DNA from: Escarpia spicata
Lineage: Eukaryota > Annelida > Polychaeta > Sabellida > Siboglinidae
Assembly (NCBI GenBank): GCA_963995525.1
Contig: OZ023216.1
Coordinates: forward strand, 54,691,611 to 54,755,610
DNA: 64,000 nucleotides
Reading direction: 5' to 3'
Shown in pieces: positions 21,342-32,255 of the stretch (its first letter is position 1; the number at the start of each line of letters is the position of its first letter). Both the position numbers and the translations under genes were made by a program. The notes under the pieces were generated by a model that was not told the origin of the DNA, made no database searches, and was given only the letters and a program-made list of their open reading frames with translations.

Positions 21342-22853
21342 GAAGTACTAACAACGTTACAGGAGTTGCTCAAAGCTTCCCTGTCATCGTGGGGCCAACC
21401 ATCCCTTACATTATTTTGATCTTCTGAAATTTGTTCACAGTGGGGAGAGGTGTTCATCTCACATTGCCTGTGTCTTTCGGCAGAGGCACTAAAAGCCGTT
21501 GGTTCCTTCCATCTGGTGTCTGTGCTAGGGCAAGTAAAAGACCGCACACAGAAGGGGATTTCTATCTCTAACCCACTGGATCATACTCCCAGCGGCCGGA
21601 GTTTCTTCCCAGTCAGGCGTGTGAGAGACGCCAAGCAGGCAGTGTAGGCAATGTATACACTGTATCATTGGACCCACTGGTTCCTATATAATGAACTCGC
21701 TGTGGCACCCTGTGGGTGAGAGTGGTTCACTACTCAATACAGTACAGGTTTTCACAGGTTGTTGAAAGACCGTGTTGAATAGAACAGCATATAGTAAATG
21801 CTTATATATGTATCACTATCTCTTGTGAACTGGGTTATGCAAGAGCATATTAATGTTTTCTTTTTATAATTATTTAAAATGTGATGCTAATTTCGTCTAC
21901 AGTTTCCAGTATAGGTGGAAATAAAATACCCATGCAATTCGGTGATGTTATATAATGCGGCTGAATGGAATCAGTGTATGTGCACAACCTGTTGTGTTTG
22001 GATACTGAACACAGGCGAGATTTGAACCTGCCACACACGACACTGGAACATCTTTGCAATAAACTGCACAATTAAACAAAATGGCTGGACAAACAACTCA
22101 CACAAAGTATTTGGATCAGGCCACGGAAATATTTCAATTTCAAATTCACCACATTCCTCTTGTCTCATTGTCATTATTTTAAGACATATTACTATATACT
22201 TATAATTTCAGGCTAACTGTAACCTCAGAAACACATATATTTTCAATATTATAATTGGTTATCTTTAAATGGCATATATATGTGGATGTTCAGACATCCT
22301 GTCCCTGATTTAATGCAAATTTCGTGACGGACATCATGTTCAGATTTCCCTCAGCTTAGCCATATTAAACTAAAAATTGACTTTACTACCTTTGTACATT
22401 AGTGTATCCATAGTGTCTCACATGCAATGTGGTTTAATATTGATTCCATGTGTTTGTGTTAAGTTGTACTGTACATGCAAGCATTGCATTATGTCTGTCA
22501 CGTGCACAATTAGCCATGATGTCCGTCACGAAAGCTGTTGTGATCATTTCCATGTGCATATTTACACAAGTCTTCATACTTAATGAGTGTATATTATCAT
22601 TGCACGAGTTTTCCAGCATCATAACGTACCGACATGATCAGTTCAGCTAAATTGCTGCGAACATATATGAAGTGTGAAACAAAATATTTGTTCATTCTTT
22701 ATGGTATGATTAGCAAAATTATACACAAGTTGCATGGTGTCTACAATTTTTGTGTACAAAGATACACGTGTGCATCACAATTGTAGGTATTCATAGATGT
22801 TTTAGCGCCGGTTGATATTGTGACGGACGTCAGGTTGTTCACCTCATGTCAGA
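21342..22853 (+). repeat. Tandem segmental duplication, copy 2
   Basis: Second copy of the block at 18240-19880, about 3 kb downstream in the same orientation. Both end in the words TTTTAGCGCCGGTTGATATT and GTGACGGACGTCAGG. The difference in internal segments shows that each copy has since lost or gained DNA. Confidence 0.85.
22320..22533. repeat. 214-bp element with perfect 19-bp inverted ends
   Basis: TTTCGTGACGGACATCATG at 22320-22338 is the exact reverse complement of 22515-22533. The core word TGACGGACATCA or its complement appears again near 19,385, 19,858, 22,822 and 22,985. The arms could be ends of a small DNA transposon, but no target-site duplication is evident and copy 1 lacks the right arm. 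Confidence 0.5.
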
Positions 22854-22859
22854 CATATT

Positions 22860-23159
22860 GTTTAATTACGAACTAACTAATGAACATTTTCCCCTTAGGC
22901 CATGATGAATTCATCTGCATGTGAGCTTTCATTATGATGAATAATAATTATATCGGTAGTCACAACCGTTTTTGCTGAAAGTGAGTGACAGACATCATAT
23001 CTACTGTGTTTATTATGTTTTTTTTTCAAATTGTTACTCTTATAACATGTAACCCACAATATGCATATATATAAAATAATTATTGTGTAGATAAACTCGT
23101 ATTAACCAATTACCATGATTTAAGAATACTACTTTATGTTTGATGTTTTTTGTTATTAG
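22860..23159. other. No gene seen
   Basis: AT-rich sequence leading into a polypyrimidine-like stretch (TTTTTTGTTATTAG) before the candidate exon at 23160. Confidence 0.4.
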
Positions 23160-23256
23160 TACTGGTCTGCAAGATAACAAAAACTACATTGAAGACTATA
23201 TGGCAGCACTGTATGAAGATGAACGGTACTTGGGGAAACGTGTCGGTCCAGAAAAG
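23160..23256 (+). CDS. Candidate exon 1 of an unknown gene
   Basis: Preceded by TTTTTTGTTATTAG and followed by AAAAG|GTAGCG. The frame has 32 codons (LQDNKNYIEDYMAALYEDER, then YLGKRVGPEK), acidic-aromatic and protein-like. The exon ends in phase 0, which does not match the incoming phase of the exon at 23493, so an exon may be missing or the gene is damaged. Product unknown. Confidence 0.4.
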
Positions 23257-23492
23257 GTAGCGACGTAAATAGCATGTGGCATGCCAACGTAAATGATGTC
23301 AAATGTTTCCGATATTCAGTTCGCAAAGATCAGTAGGACACATCTAAATGTTACCTTTTATATTAATATAGTAAAGCTGATCAACGAATACACATCAATT
23401 CGTACGTGACACTGACTGCTTATTAGGACAAAATAGCCACTGGAAATGGCTTAACCAATTACGTTCGTCAGCTAATTGTGTGTTTTGTTCAG

Positions 23493-23542
23493 AATATGGG
23501 ACATTAAAAGACGTGCACATGTATCCTAATAGTAACAGCCAA
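23493..23542 (+). CDS. Candidate exon 2 of an unknown gene
   Basis: Acceptor TTTTGTTCAG and donor CAA|GTAAGT flank a 50-base exon. In the only useful frame it reads YGTLKDVHMYPNSNSQ and ends in phase 0, which fits the exon at 23733. Confidence 0.4.
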
Positions 23543-23732
23543 GTAAGTATATGATATGTTACCTTGCCGCTTACCGGTATTTATGTTTTAAGACATTTTC
23601 TTATCATCTTATACTTCCTTGATAATATTATCAAATATTGTACAATTTCTCTGTGAGGTATTTAATGTGTTTCTAATTACACCATCCTATGTGTGAAATA
23701 ACATGTTACGATGTGCTGACCTTGATCTGTAG

Positions 23733-23880
23733 ACAGAGTTCCTCCAATCGTGTCCTGAGGATCTCTGGCAGTTGGTAGTCAGAGAAGTGCCGACTGTGAT
23801 ACTCTATGTACAAGTGATAACAGATGTCCGGCTATACCCTAAGAGGAAAGACTCATGGGTTGATATATGTAACCTGCAAA
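23733..23880 (+). CDS. Candidate exon 3 of an unknown gene
   Basis: Between an acceptor CTTGATCTGTAG and a donor CTGCAAA|GTGAGT the phase-0 frame is open for 49 codons: [20 protein letters not shown], then [20 protein letters not shown], then SWVDICNLQ. The hydrophobic pattern looks like a folded domain. I do not recognise the family. Exons 2 and 3 are phase-compatible, which raises confidence in both. Confidence 0.45.
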
Positions 23881-24424
23881 GTGAGTACTTATCATGAGCT
23901 TTAAAATGATACCTCATTTGTTGAAATATCTTCAGTAGTTTTTGATTTATTGCTAAAATTGAAGCAACTTTTCAAAAAGTGACATTTTAAAAAACGAGGT
24001 GATTTTTATTTATGTTTCTTGATGCGTGGGTTCGTAAATACAGGCATTTTTTATTTTGTGATTATTTGTAGAGGAAAATAAACCAGACATTGAAAGATGA
24101 GATTATTAAACATGCATTTCTGCCAAAATAAAAAAAATTATGGGACATGACCTACCGGTAGACAGATATTTTTGGCTCGTGGGCAGTTTAAACACCATTT
24201 CTACATCTCTGTGAAGTATTCAACAGGAATGAAAGCGACATTCAGAGAAAAAACCGGAAATTTTGCTGTGGCCCACATTTCTCATCTATTCGGGGGAGAT
24301 ATTTTTAAATTGTAGACGACATATGGTGTATTTTGAGCAATATTAAATAGAAAATCTTAACATTTCCAATAACAAAAAAACCACACGGATTCACGCACAC
24401 ATTGTCATAGTACTAACTCATTTG
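23881..24424. other. No gene seen
   Basis: AT-rich sequence. If exons 23160-23880 are real this is the following intron; I find no further exon on the plus strand. Confidence 0.4.
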
Positions 24425-25411
24425 TTAATGATATTTTCTTGGCTGAACCTGAGTTGGCTGACGGGCAGCTTTCTCCTTGGCCAGCTTTGTCAAAACAGCC
24501 CGTTGATGGGCCATTCTAGCTTTCTTCGTTGCCAGCTGAACTGCTTCCTTAGCTTTGTACTTGGTGACTGCCTTTGTCTTTGACATGTTCAGCTCAGTTT
24601 TCTTCTCCTCCTTCATCTTTCCTTCCTCGGCAAGAAGGATGGAGTACATTGTGTATGCACCCCTCGTGTTGTGAACGAGGCGACCAGTCCTGTTTGTGGA
24701 AGTCCTGTATAGCAGTGTTGTTGCTTGCCATGAGTGAGTACTTCACTGTCTGGATAGTGTTGAATGTACTAACATTCTTTCTGGCAGTGGCAGTATTGAT
24801 GATGTGACTAAAACACCCTTCCACTTGAAGACCATGAAAGCAGCTCATCATTGCAGCCACCAGCTTTGACAAGGCTGGGAACTTGCCAGTAGAGAATATG
24901 GTAGCCCACCACGAGTCCAATCTGGAACTTGTGGATGCTTGTGGAAGTGTGTTGTCTACATGGAATCGGCGAACTTCCATGTGATACGCCCTCTGTTCAG
25001 GTTCTAATAGAACATTGGTGACCAGCGTGGGCAGTGCCAGCGTGTGTACTTCAATGCCTTCGGTTCCCCTCTGACTGTAGGCTGTAGGATCCAATCCGCA
25101 TAGTTGACATCGGCCTCGCACCACAAACAGTAGGGTTTCCCTGATGCTAATAATTTACTGATGAATATATACAACATAATGTCTCCAGCCGATCTCTCCA
25201 GCCCCGCCCAATTCCACTTATTCTTTACACTTCTGTTAATGTCCTTCACGCAACATTTGTCTTGCCGTACAACAAATCGTCGATTAGTCATTGTGTTCGA
25301 AAATGATTGACATCTCCACAAAATACATCGTCGTTTCCTATTGGTCCACTGCTTCTGTGCGCGCTGAAGTGAACAGCCGACAGAACTAAGGGTTTTACTT
25401 TGCAGATTCAC
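24425..25411 (-). pseudogene. hAT-like transposase relic (C-terminal region)
   Basis: Consecutive minus-strand frames cover one degraded protein. The first (25,411 to about 25,100) has a CLWCEADVNYA motif like the CxxC start of a BED-type finger. The second (25,124 to about 24,640) has FSTGKFPALSKLVAAMMSCF, then HGLQVEGCFSHI and NTIQTVKYSLM. This matches the hAT dimerisation region, where FPxLxxxV, HGxxxxExxFS and a late QxVK helix are usual. The third (24,649-24,425) is a Lys/Ala-rich helical tail. Two frameshifts join the frames. hAT transposases cut and paste DNA as dimers. The catalytic core is not visible, so this copy is dead, though a domesticated gene with sequencing errors is a weaker possibility. 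Confidence 0.65.
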
Positions 25412-25699
25412 GGGTTTGGTTGGGTCGGTTCTGTCTCTAATCGCCAGGCAGCGTCATTAACACGTGGCGACACTCGGTGGATAGATGGTTAACTCAATCT
25501 GCAGATAGATCGTCAGTGAATTGTCCAGGATTGTATAAGCCCTACCACCCACCCAACATTATTTTTTTTCTCCCCGGATTTACACGATTCACAAAAGTGA
25601 TCTTTGGAGCAGTATAAAAACCGGAATTCCGGCAAAAACCGGAAATTTCTCATCCCTGATTCAACCACACAACTACTGCGTAAAAATCATCCATATACA

Positions 25700-25860
25700 A
25701 GTACCTCTATATTCAGGTACTCATTTATATAACTGAATGAACTGAGGCAATGTGGAATGGAAAAAATTACCCAAGCTTGGACAAGGCAGCAAGAGGATTC
25801 AAAATTGTTTTCTCTCGATTGAGTCTGCTGTTCTAACGACTGCACTATGACACCCCTAGA
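25700..25860 (-). mobile_element. tRNA-derived SINE, 5' part
   Basis: On the minus strand it begins TAGGGGTGTCATAGTGCAGTC, has a decayed box B (TTTTGAATCC) and ends at AATGAGTACCTGAATATAGA. It sits about 40 bp beyond the last helicase exon found. Confidence 0.7.
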
Positions 25861-25897
25861 GTTCCCTTGCTATCAGAGTACATGTGGCCTGACTCAT

Positions 25898-26041
25898 CTT
25901 CCAGCCCGGCCCTGATGCTGCTTGGCATTGGCCCGACTCACCCACTCAGGCTTCAAGGTTGCGATGATGTTGGCTGGGTCAAAGTTCTTCACCTTGATCT
26001 TACCCCCATCAACAACACAGACAATGTCATCTATTGTGATA
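25898..26041 (-). pseudogene. DHX36: Helicase exon with motifs V (end) and VI
   Basis: After the acceptor GTCTTGCAG, 144 bases encode ITIDDIVCVVDGGKIKVKNF, then DPANIIATLKPEWVSRANAK and QHQGRAGR. The usual motif VI is QRxGRAGR; the Arg is now His, a CpG-type change. The exon should end in AG|GTGAGT but reads AG|ATGAGT, so the donor is lost and translation would meet TGA at once. Confidence 0.85.
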
Positions 26042-26490
26042 CTGCAAGACACAAACAGAATAGCTAAATTCAACACAGGTGACATTGATGTGACTTCCAT
26101 CAAGCTTAGCCATGCCAACAATGTTAGTAACGGGTATATATATATGAATTAAACTACAATTGTTGCATGACATCTCATAAATCAGACGTTCCCGTCGTTG
26201 TCACTTTAAAAACTTTAACTTATGTTTTTCTCATGAACAATCACTTTTGTGGACAGAATTTCAACAAAATATATGATGGAATGCATAAATGCCCCATGAG
26301 TTCGGCATCCATTTTTGATGGCTTAACAGAGGTTTTGCTAAGCAACAGGTCATGGGATGGATAGGTCATTAACTCAGATGAAACACATAATAATTTTAAT
26401 TCACAGTTAGTCTGAATAGGTTTCAACAAGCTACTGTTAACATTTTGTCAACAATATTATCAACCCGAGCAGACCAATGGATTTCCGTAC

Positions 26491-26558
26491 CAGGTTTCGG
26501 CAATGTTGGTTGCTATGACGATCTTGCGGACACCTGGTGGTGGCGCGCATGTGTGTGT
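26491..26558 (-). pseudogene. DHX36: Helicase exon with TNIAET
   Basis: 68 bases reading THTCAPPPGVRKIVIATN, then IAET, ending in phase 2 at TG|GTACGG. Joined to the next exon it gives Cys where DHX36 has Ser in NIAETS. Its start phase does not fit the preceding exon (26732-26819), consistent with loss of the exon that holds the PLHS segment. Confidence 0.8.
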
Positions 26559-26731
26559 CTGTGATATTCATATACCCACAGGACAAACACTGGAGCTGAT
26601 AACTACATTTTTTGTGTCATCGAGATAGTTTGTCTATGCAAATGCATATACGACAAACCCTTATACACGCACATACACATGCATACACATATATACAGTG
26701 TAGTAAAAGTTGTTAATGGAAATATAACTAC

Positions 26732-26819
26732 CTCTATGCAGGGCGATGTCTCTACACAGTACATCATTCAGTGCCTTGATGTCACCAGCTCCAGGCAGGA
26801 ACACAAGGATGGCTCCATC
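26732..26819 (-). pseudogene. DHX36: Helicase exon with DGAILVFLPG
   Basis: 88 bases between GACACTGTAG and G|GTAGTT reading DGAILVFLPGAGDIKALNDV, then LCRDIALHR. No lesion is seen inside this exon, and its phase matches the exon upstream. Confidence 0.85.
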
Positions 26820-27272
26820 CTACAGTGTCAACAAGTCACACACAGTGTCAACAACAGTGTCAACAACACAATCTCAACAACAGATGGTCACACAGATTTT
26901 GTAAACATAAAATACTCTCACAAACAATTCTAGAGGGAGCAAAAATTAAGTAGTCCCACAGACAATGTAAAATTTACATCATTATACAGAGAGGGTACAT
27001 ATTCAACACTAACATCATAATGCCTGTAGTTTATTTTACATGCAGTGGTTGACTTCATTGTAATGATTTATTTATATTAACTTACATAACACGAAGAATG
27101 AATTTATTTGATAATCGTCGATTAGAATGAAATGTTTCATGACATTTAATGAAGACATGTAAGTATGGAAGAGTGACACTAGAGATGGTACAATATGTTA
27201 TGCATAATTTACTTTAAAACAGAACAGTGTCTGTGCACTTTAACACAGCTAGGTGTCTCGCGTGGAACTGAC

Positions 27273-27375
27273 CGGCTTATTCCGGACAATGTACTGGACA
27301 AGTGCTGCAGCCAGGTCAATGTCCACCTTGTCGTCAGCCACTGATTGCAGGACATTGAGCGTGCGAGGAGAATAC
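27273..27375 (-). pseudogene. DHX36: Helicase exon preceding DGAILVF
   Basis: 103 bases between GTGTGTGCAG and CCG|GTCAGT reading YSPRTLNVLQSVADDKVDID, then LAAALVQYIVRNKP. It matches the DHX36 segment before the second RecA-like domain (DDKVDLNL...RYIV). Intact; phase 0 into the next exon. Confidence 0.85.
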
Positions 27376-27422
27376 CTGCACACACATCATGACACAGGAC
27401 AATATCAGGATCAATACAACGG

Positions 27423-27655
27423 TAAGTTCTTACATACAGCCTATAGCATGACATCAAATGTTAAGTTCTGCTCAAAGCACTTTACATTTTACCCCCTTGC
27501 AGACACGTCCATTCCAATACCACTCAACTCTCTCGGAAGCATTCAGACATGTTGTAATTACTGCATGAAAACTATTTAGTTACATATATATCCAATGCTG
27601 TGTATAGCTAGGTACTCGTTTATAATCCATCTCATAGCTGGTGGAACTGCCACAA
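27423..27655 (-). mobile_element. tRNA-derived SINE, 3' part
   Basis: Minus-strand sequence with GAGTACCTAGCTATACACAG, AAAGTGCTTTGAGCAGAAC and a tail GCTATAGG...TAAGAACTTACC. It lies about 50 bp upstream of a helicase exon in the same orientation. Confidence 0.65.
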
Positions 27656-27959
27656 TGTTAGCAGAATGATTCTGAAACAATACATGTCATCCACAGAGGT
27701 TGTCTACATATACCTAGATTATCACAATCCTAGTCCCTGTTTATCCCTGGCACCCCTCACCAGCCACGTATGCTGTCGATCCACAGTTCATACTCTCATC
27801 TCTTCTCCATCAACTCGCGCTTCTTGCGGCCGTGCATTCTGCGTGGGAATCTGTAGTCCGGTGGCAGGTTGTAGTTGCACACCAACATGTAGGGAAGAAG
27901 ACAACCCAAAGAAAACACACGCTGCACTCTTCTTTTTGTGTGCATATTGTCATACTTTT

Positions 27960-28190
27960 AGAGCCATTTCTATAAATGAATATATTTAAAGTAGTTTTAC
28001 AATATTTTAGTATATTTATTTGTTAGCAGTTTTATCTTTTTATACTTTTTCTTGTATGACTAATGCTTTTAACATGTTTAGTTTGTTAGCATTTCCGTTA
28101 TGTAAAGTACTACTATGAATGTATGTAAAGTTCCCAAGAGCAATTTCGATTGATCGAGCGTTATATAAATACCTTTATTATAATTATTCT
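27960..28190 (+). mobile_element. 3' tail of an L2/CR1-like LINE
   Basis: The AT-rich 3' UTR and terminal hairpin (TGTAAAGTTCCCAAGAGCAA, then GATCGAGCGTTATATAAAT) match the LINE-1 3' end at 8600-8850. Coding sequence just upstream (27,720-27,950) is too decayed to assign. Confidence 0.7.
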
Positions 28191-31100
28191 TTAGCTAAAG
28201 CACTGAACAAATGCAAATTGTAATAATTTCCGCTGGATTTACTTAACATAATGACAATACTTCTACAGGACTGATCAAGATAATACAAACTTTTGACTGT
28301 TGTATCAACATATGTAAAATAATGCATACAAGAACCACGTGGCAGCATGCACATATTATCACTTCCACTTGTATGATCCTTTCAATTATCCACCAACTTT
28401 GCCCTGTATGACAGAAATTAATAAATAATGGTAAAAAGTTATATACCCAATAATTTAAACCTATCACAAACTGAATATGTGAAACTTAAAAGGATTCTTT
28501 GAGAATTTTAATCTCTTTGTAATGTACGCAATTATTAGGTAATCTTGTTAATATGATTATTTCATGTAATTCTATGCCTTTATTTCATTAGAATTATGTT
28601 TTATTAATCACTAATGACCCTGACAATATATCGAAAAAATAACTCTGCATACGCGGAGTTTCTACTTTGGGCCCACCTTCACAATCCATATAAGGCATGC
28701 TCATGAATATTCGGGAATGTCCCGAGTTAATAGATGCAAGAAATACGTCATCAACATGTGTGTATAGGGATTAGCCACCGCCATGCGAATGAGTCGTGAA
28801 CGATAAAATTATCAAAATGAAACATGGACCAGCTGCTGTTTATGTCACAGATTCAGTAAAGTAAAGAAGGAAAATATATGGAATAAACAGAGAACGAACA
28901 TAGCAACAGTTCATGACAGACGGATTGATTTAAAAGAAAAAATACCACCTTTCCGTGCACGAAGCCGCCAATGGCGACACCGATGTCATATTGAATGATT
29001 GACATTGTTTTTGTTGGAATATAAAAACTATGGTACTATCATGTTCATTTTTCACTAGGTACATCTGGCTATACATTTTGAAGTGACATTTTAATGAAAC
29101 GTTTAGAAAACAGAAACTTACAGAAGCCGAGAAACATTCAGTAATGAAACAATTGCATTTGAACCATAAGCAGTATAAATACATTACACATCACTGATAT
29201 AATCTACGGTATTAAAATAGGTGGTTATGTACTTTCCTATCTATGTAAGGTTTACTTTTACTAGTTTTAGTTTGAAAAAATGTAGATTTATAAAGAGCAT
29301 AACATTATTGTCGACAAAATATTAAAATCTATTGCATCAGTGTAAAAACATATTTTATTTTGTACAGGGAGTGCAATAATTATTTGTTCTGTCCATTATT
29401 TAGTGTAAAAGATATAAAATTTGTTTCTGTCGAACTCCCGTTTCGATAACAAATAAAATGGTCATTGTATGATGGAAATAAAGTTATAAAATTACAAAAC
29501 TTTAAAAGTAACACATATTCTAAAACACTGTTTTCAGTCATCATTGGTGTATTTAGCTCAAGTAGATCCCCAAGACATTTTGAATATTGTGGAACATTTA
29601 TATTTTATGAATTTTCAAAATTATTGTAAAAGCAACTTTGTCAACACTTTTTTATACACTACTCCCAGTATAATTCACTTAACACAAACTTGTTTCAACA
29701 AATTTGGAAGAATATGCTGTAGAACACAATTCAAACATGATGAGCATAAGAAAGTATAAATTGTATTATGTACTCCTACTTTTCAACATAATGACGGGAT
29801 GATGTGCATTTGGATGCACAAATCGATCGATTGCACAAATCCATTTGAATCGTAGTGATGTACATATTCCCAGCAGGTCACACGGAATTAATGTGGCAGA
29901 ACAAAGTCAGACATCTTCTTCACTACTGTGTCAGTTAACATATTGTCCTATTAATAGCACTGCTATGCATTTTGATACACAAAGCTATCAGGTGCACACA
30001 TCCATTTGAAACTCGAAGTGAGGTACAACTTCCCAGAAGAGAATGGGGCAGAACAAAGTCTGACGTCATCTTATATCAGTTGACCCATTGTCCAATTAAT
30101 GGCAGTGTTAAGTAGAGCTCTTCAATTTCCTCTTTCCATCAGCTCAGCTATTTCCAATGTTCCTGCAAATAAACAAAGTTGAATTTATGAAACTGAGCCT
30201 AAATATCAACACTGTGCAGATTAATTCAGTTTAGATATTGGATTATGGGACTTATCACCAAGTGTACAGCTGGCTAAATGGAAAAGAAATACAAGAGAAC
30301 GTTGTTATGTTGATTCAGTCATACTAAAATCCCAATCCATTACTTTGGCCAACTTTTAAATTGCTTCTACATAATTACCTGTATGCATTGGTCATATACT
30401 TTCTAGTTATCAGAAATTCCACTTATCAGTATTGTCATGGGTCCCTGGAAGTTCGACCTTATCCAGAGTGCACTGTATATTTTCCTTTATTCTTGCGCAA
30501 ATAATTAATGTTGTATATAATTATACATATGGGCCATTCTCGTGAAAAGTGTACCATAACAGTAAAGTAACATGTAAAAAATAAATGTTTAATTTGTTTT
30601 TAGCGAGTACTATTATTATCAAATGTGCTATTCACATGAAGCAGCGCAACTTGATTGATGTATTATTAGATTTTTAATAATATATTCATGGATAAAAACT
30701 TATGTATACTAGAGTGCAGATCTGCTGGTGTCTAAAATTCGTGCATCGCAAAATTCCGTGGCAACATGGTATTGTGTACTACAAACCTAAAATGTTTACA
30801 TTGAATGATGACATGCCAGCCAGGTTTACTGGCAATCGTAGCTGTAGCATTAAAAACAGTCTGTGAATGTACGAATCTCACATTTTTATGTTTCGGTTCA
30901 AATAAGTGGGGACCCGTAGGCGTAGACACACATACCCACATCCCAGATTTAGGCAAACAAATTACATCCACGACCTGGTTAATCATCCTGCTATGGTTGC
31001 ATATACTGATATTTTAGCGTGCATTTTCGTTCACTGCATGTAAAATATTGGACAATGCAGTTTTATTAACTAGAGAGACGAGACCTTTGCCTAAGGCTAT

Positions 31101-31689
31101 GTTAGTCATTGTAGTTGAGGCTCGACAGACTCATTGACAGTCCCAGCGGCAGCCGACACCGACTGCAGCTGTCCGCGTCAGCGGACGTTATAATTCTATT
31201 TAATCAAAACATTACTCGGCTGACGGCATTGGGAAGCAGGGTAACTAAACGGTGCATACGCTTCCTACACTTATAAAAATAGCTGTCAATATGCATATGT
31301 CTACAAATTGCTTATTTACAATGCCATTGCTTGAATCAACTCACCTCGGAAACAAACATGTCAACTATTTGTGTGACGTCAACGGTTGTCGTGTTGTTCA
31401 CTGCGCGTGCATGAATATTCATTATACGTGGGCTGCAGTATTAATCATCCACATGGCAGCAAGCTCAAAATGATTCGCGTAAACACAACTGTTTATCTTT
31501 TTTTGCACAGATAACACCCAAATTATGCATAAACATGCAAGACATAAGTAGCAGAGAAAGTACTTATGGGAAATTAATACGTTTTGATACGGTACACCTC
31601 GAATGCATATTAGCTTACAAAGAATCCCTTTAATCAAATTGTATGGGAGAACTCAAAACAGTAATTTGCAGATATACTAAGAACATTCA
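28191..31689. other. Intronic or intergenic DNA, no exon found
   Basis: This lies between helicase exons at 27375 and 32104. I looked on the minus strand for the expected segment after the SAT motif and did not find it. Apart from the duplication at 29,800-30,115 there is nothing I can name. Confidence 0.4.
29800..30115. repeat. Diverged ~160-bp tandem duplication
   Basis: Two halves share GCACA...TCCATTTGAA, then GGxAGAACAAAGTC, then TCAGTTxACxxATTGTCC in the same order. Confidence 0.6.
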
Positions 31690-32104
31690 TTTACTGAAGT
31701 ACTGAGAGAACAGTCACCTACTGCAGTACTGAGAAAACATTCACTTAATGAAGTACAGAGAGAACAGCCACTTTTGGAAGATAACCAAGATAACAGTCAC
31801 TTACTGAAGTACTGAGAGAACAGTCACTTAATGAAGTACCAAGAGAACAGTCACTAAAGTACCAAGAGAATATTCACTTACTGAAGTATAGAGAGAACAG
31901 TCACTTAATGAAGTACCAAGAGAACAGTCACTAAAGTACCAAGAGAATATTCACTTACTGAAGTATAGAGAGAACAGTCACTTACTAAAGTACTGAGAGA
32001 ACAGCCACTTGTGGAAGTACCAAGGTAACAGTCATTTACAGAAGTACTGAGAGAACAGTCACTTACTGAAGTATCGAGAGAACAGTCACTTACTAAAATA
32101 CTTA
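31690..32104. repeat. 27-bp minisatellite derived from a helicase exon end
   Basis: The minus-strand unit is TTCTCTCAGTACTTCAGTAA followed by GTGACTG, about 15 variably decayed copies. It is continuous with the end of the helicase exon at 32104, where CACATGTTCTCTAAGTATTT and TAGTAAGTGACTG encode MFSKYFS and contain a donor-like GTAAGT. The array therefore looks like tandem copies of an exon-intron junction. The minus frame stays open for 75 codons only because 27 is a multiple of three. Confidence 0.85.
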
Positions 32105-32255
32105 GAGAACATGTGTGCGTTGAGCGTGGCACTCATCAAGTTTGTGGTCTGGCCGTCCAGCTGTCAACTCCTTCAAGATTATCATGAGGAAGTCCGACTG
32201 CAAGTCTCACTCGTGGATCTCATCGAGGATCACACGTGACGTCCTCGACAGCCAC
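32104..32255 (-). pseudogene. DHX36: Helicase exon with DEIH and SAT motifs
   Basis: After an acceptor GGCTGTCACCAG, VAVEDVT is followed in a shifted frame by RVILDEIHE, stop, DLQSDFLMIILKEL. A further shift gives LMSATLNAHMFSKYFS. The stop is TGA where the family has Arg (CGA) after DEIHE. The DEIH box marks the DHX29/30/36/57 group. Confidence 0.85.

Noticed and set aside
31690..32104. Direct repeats as a CRISPR array
   Set aside because: Units are contiguous with no unique spacers and derive from a helicase exon end; the genome is animal.
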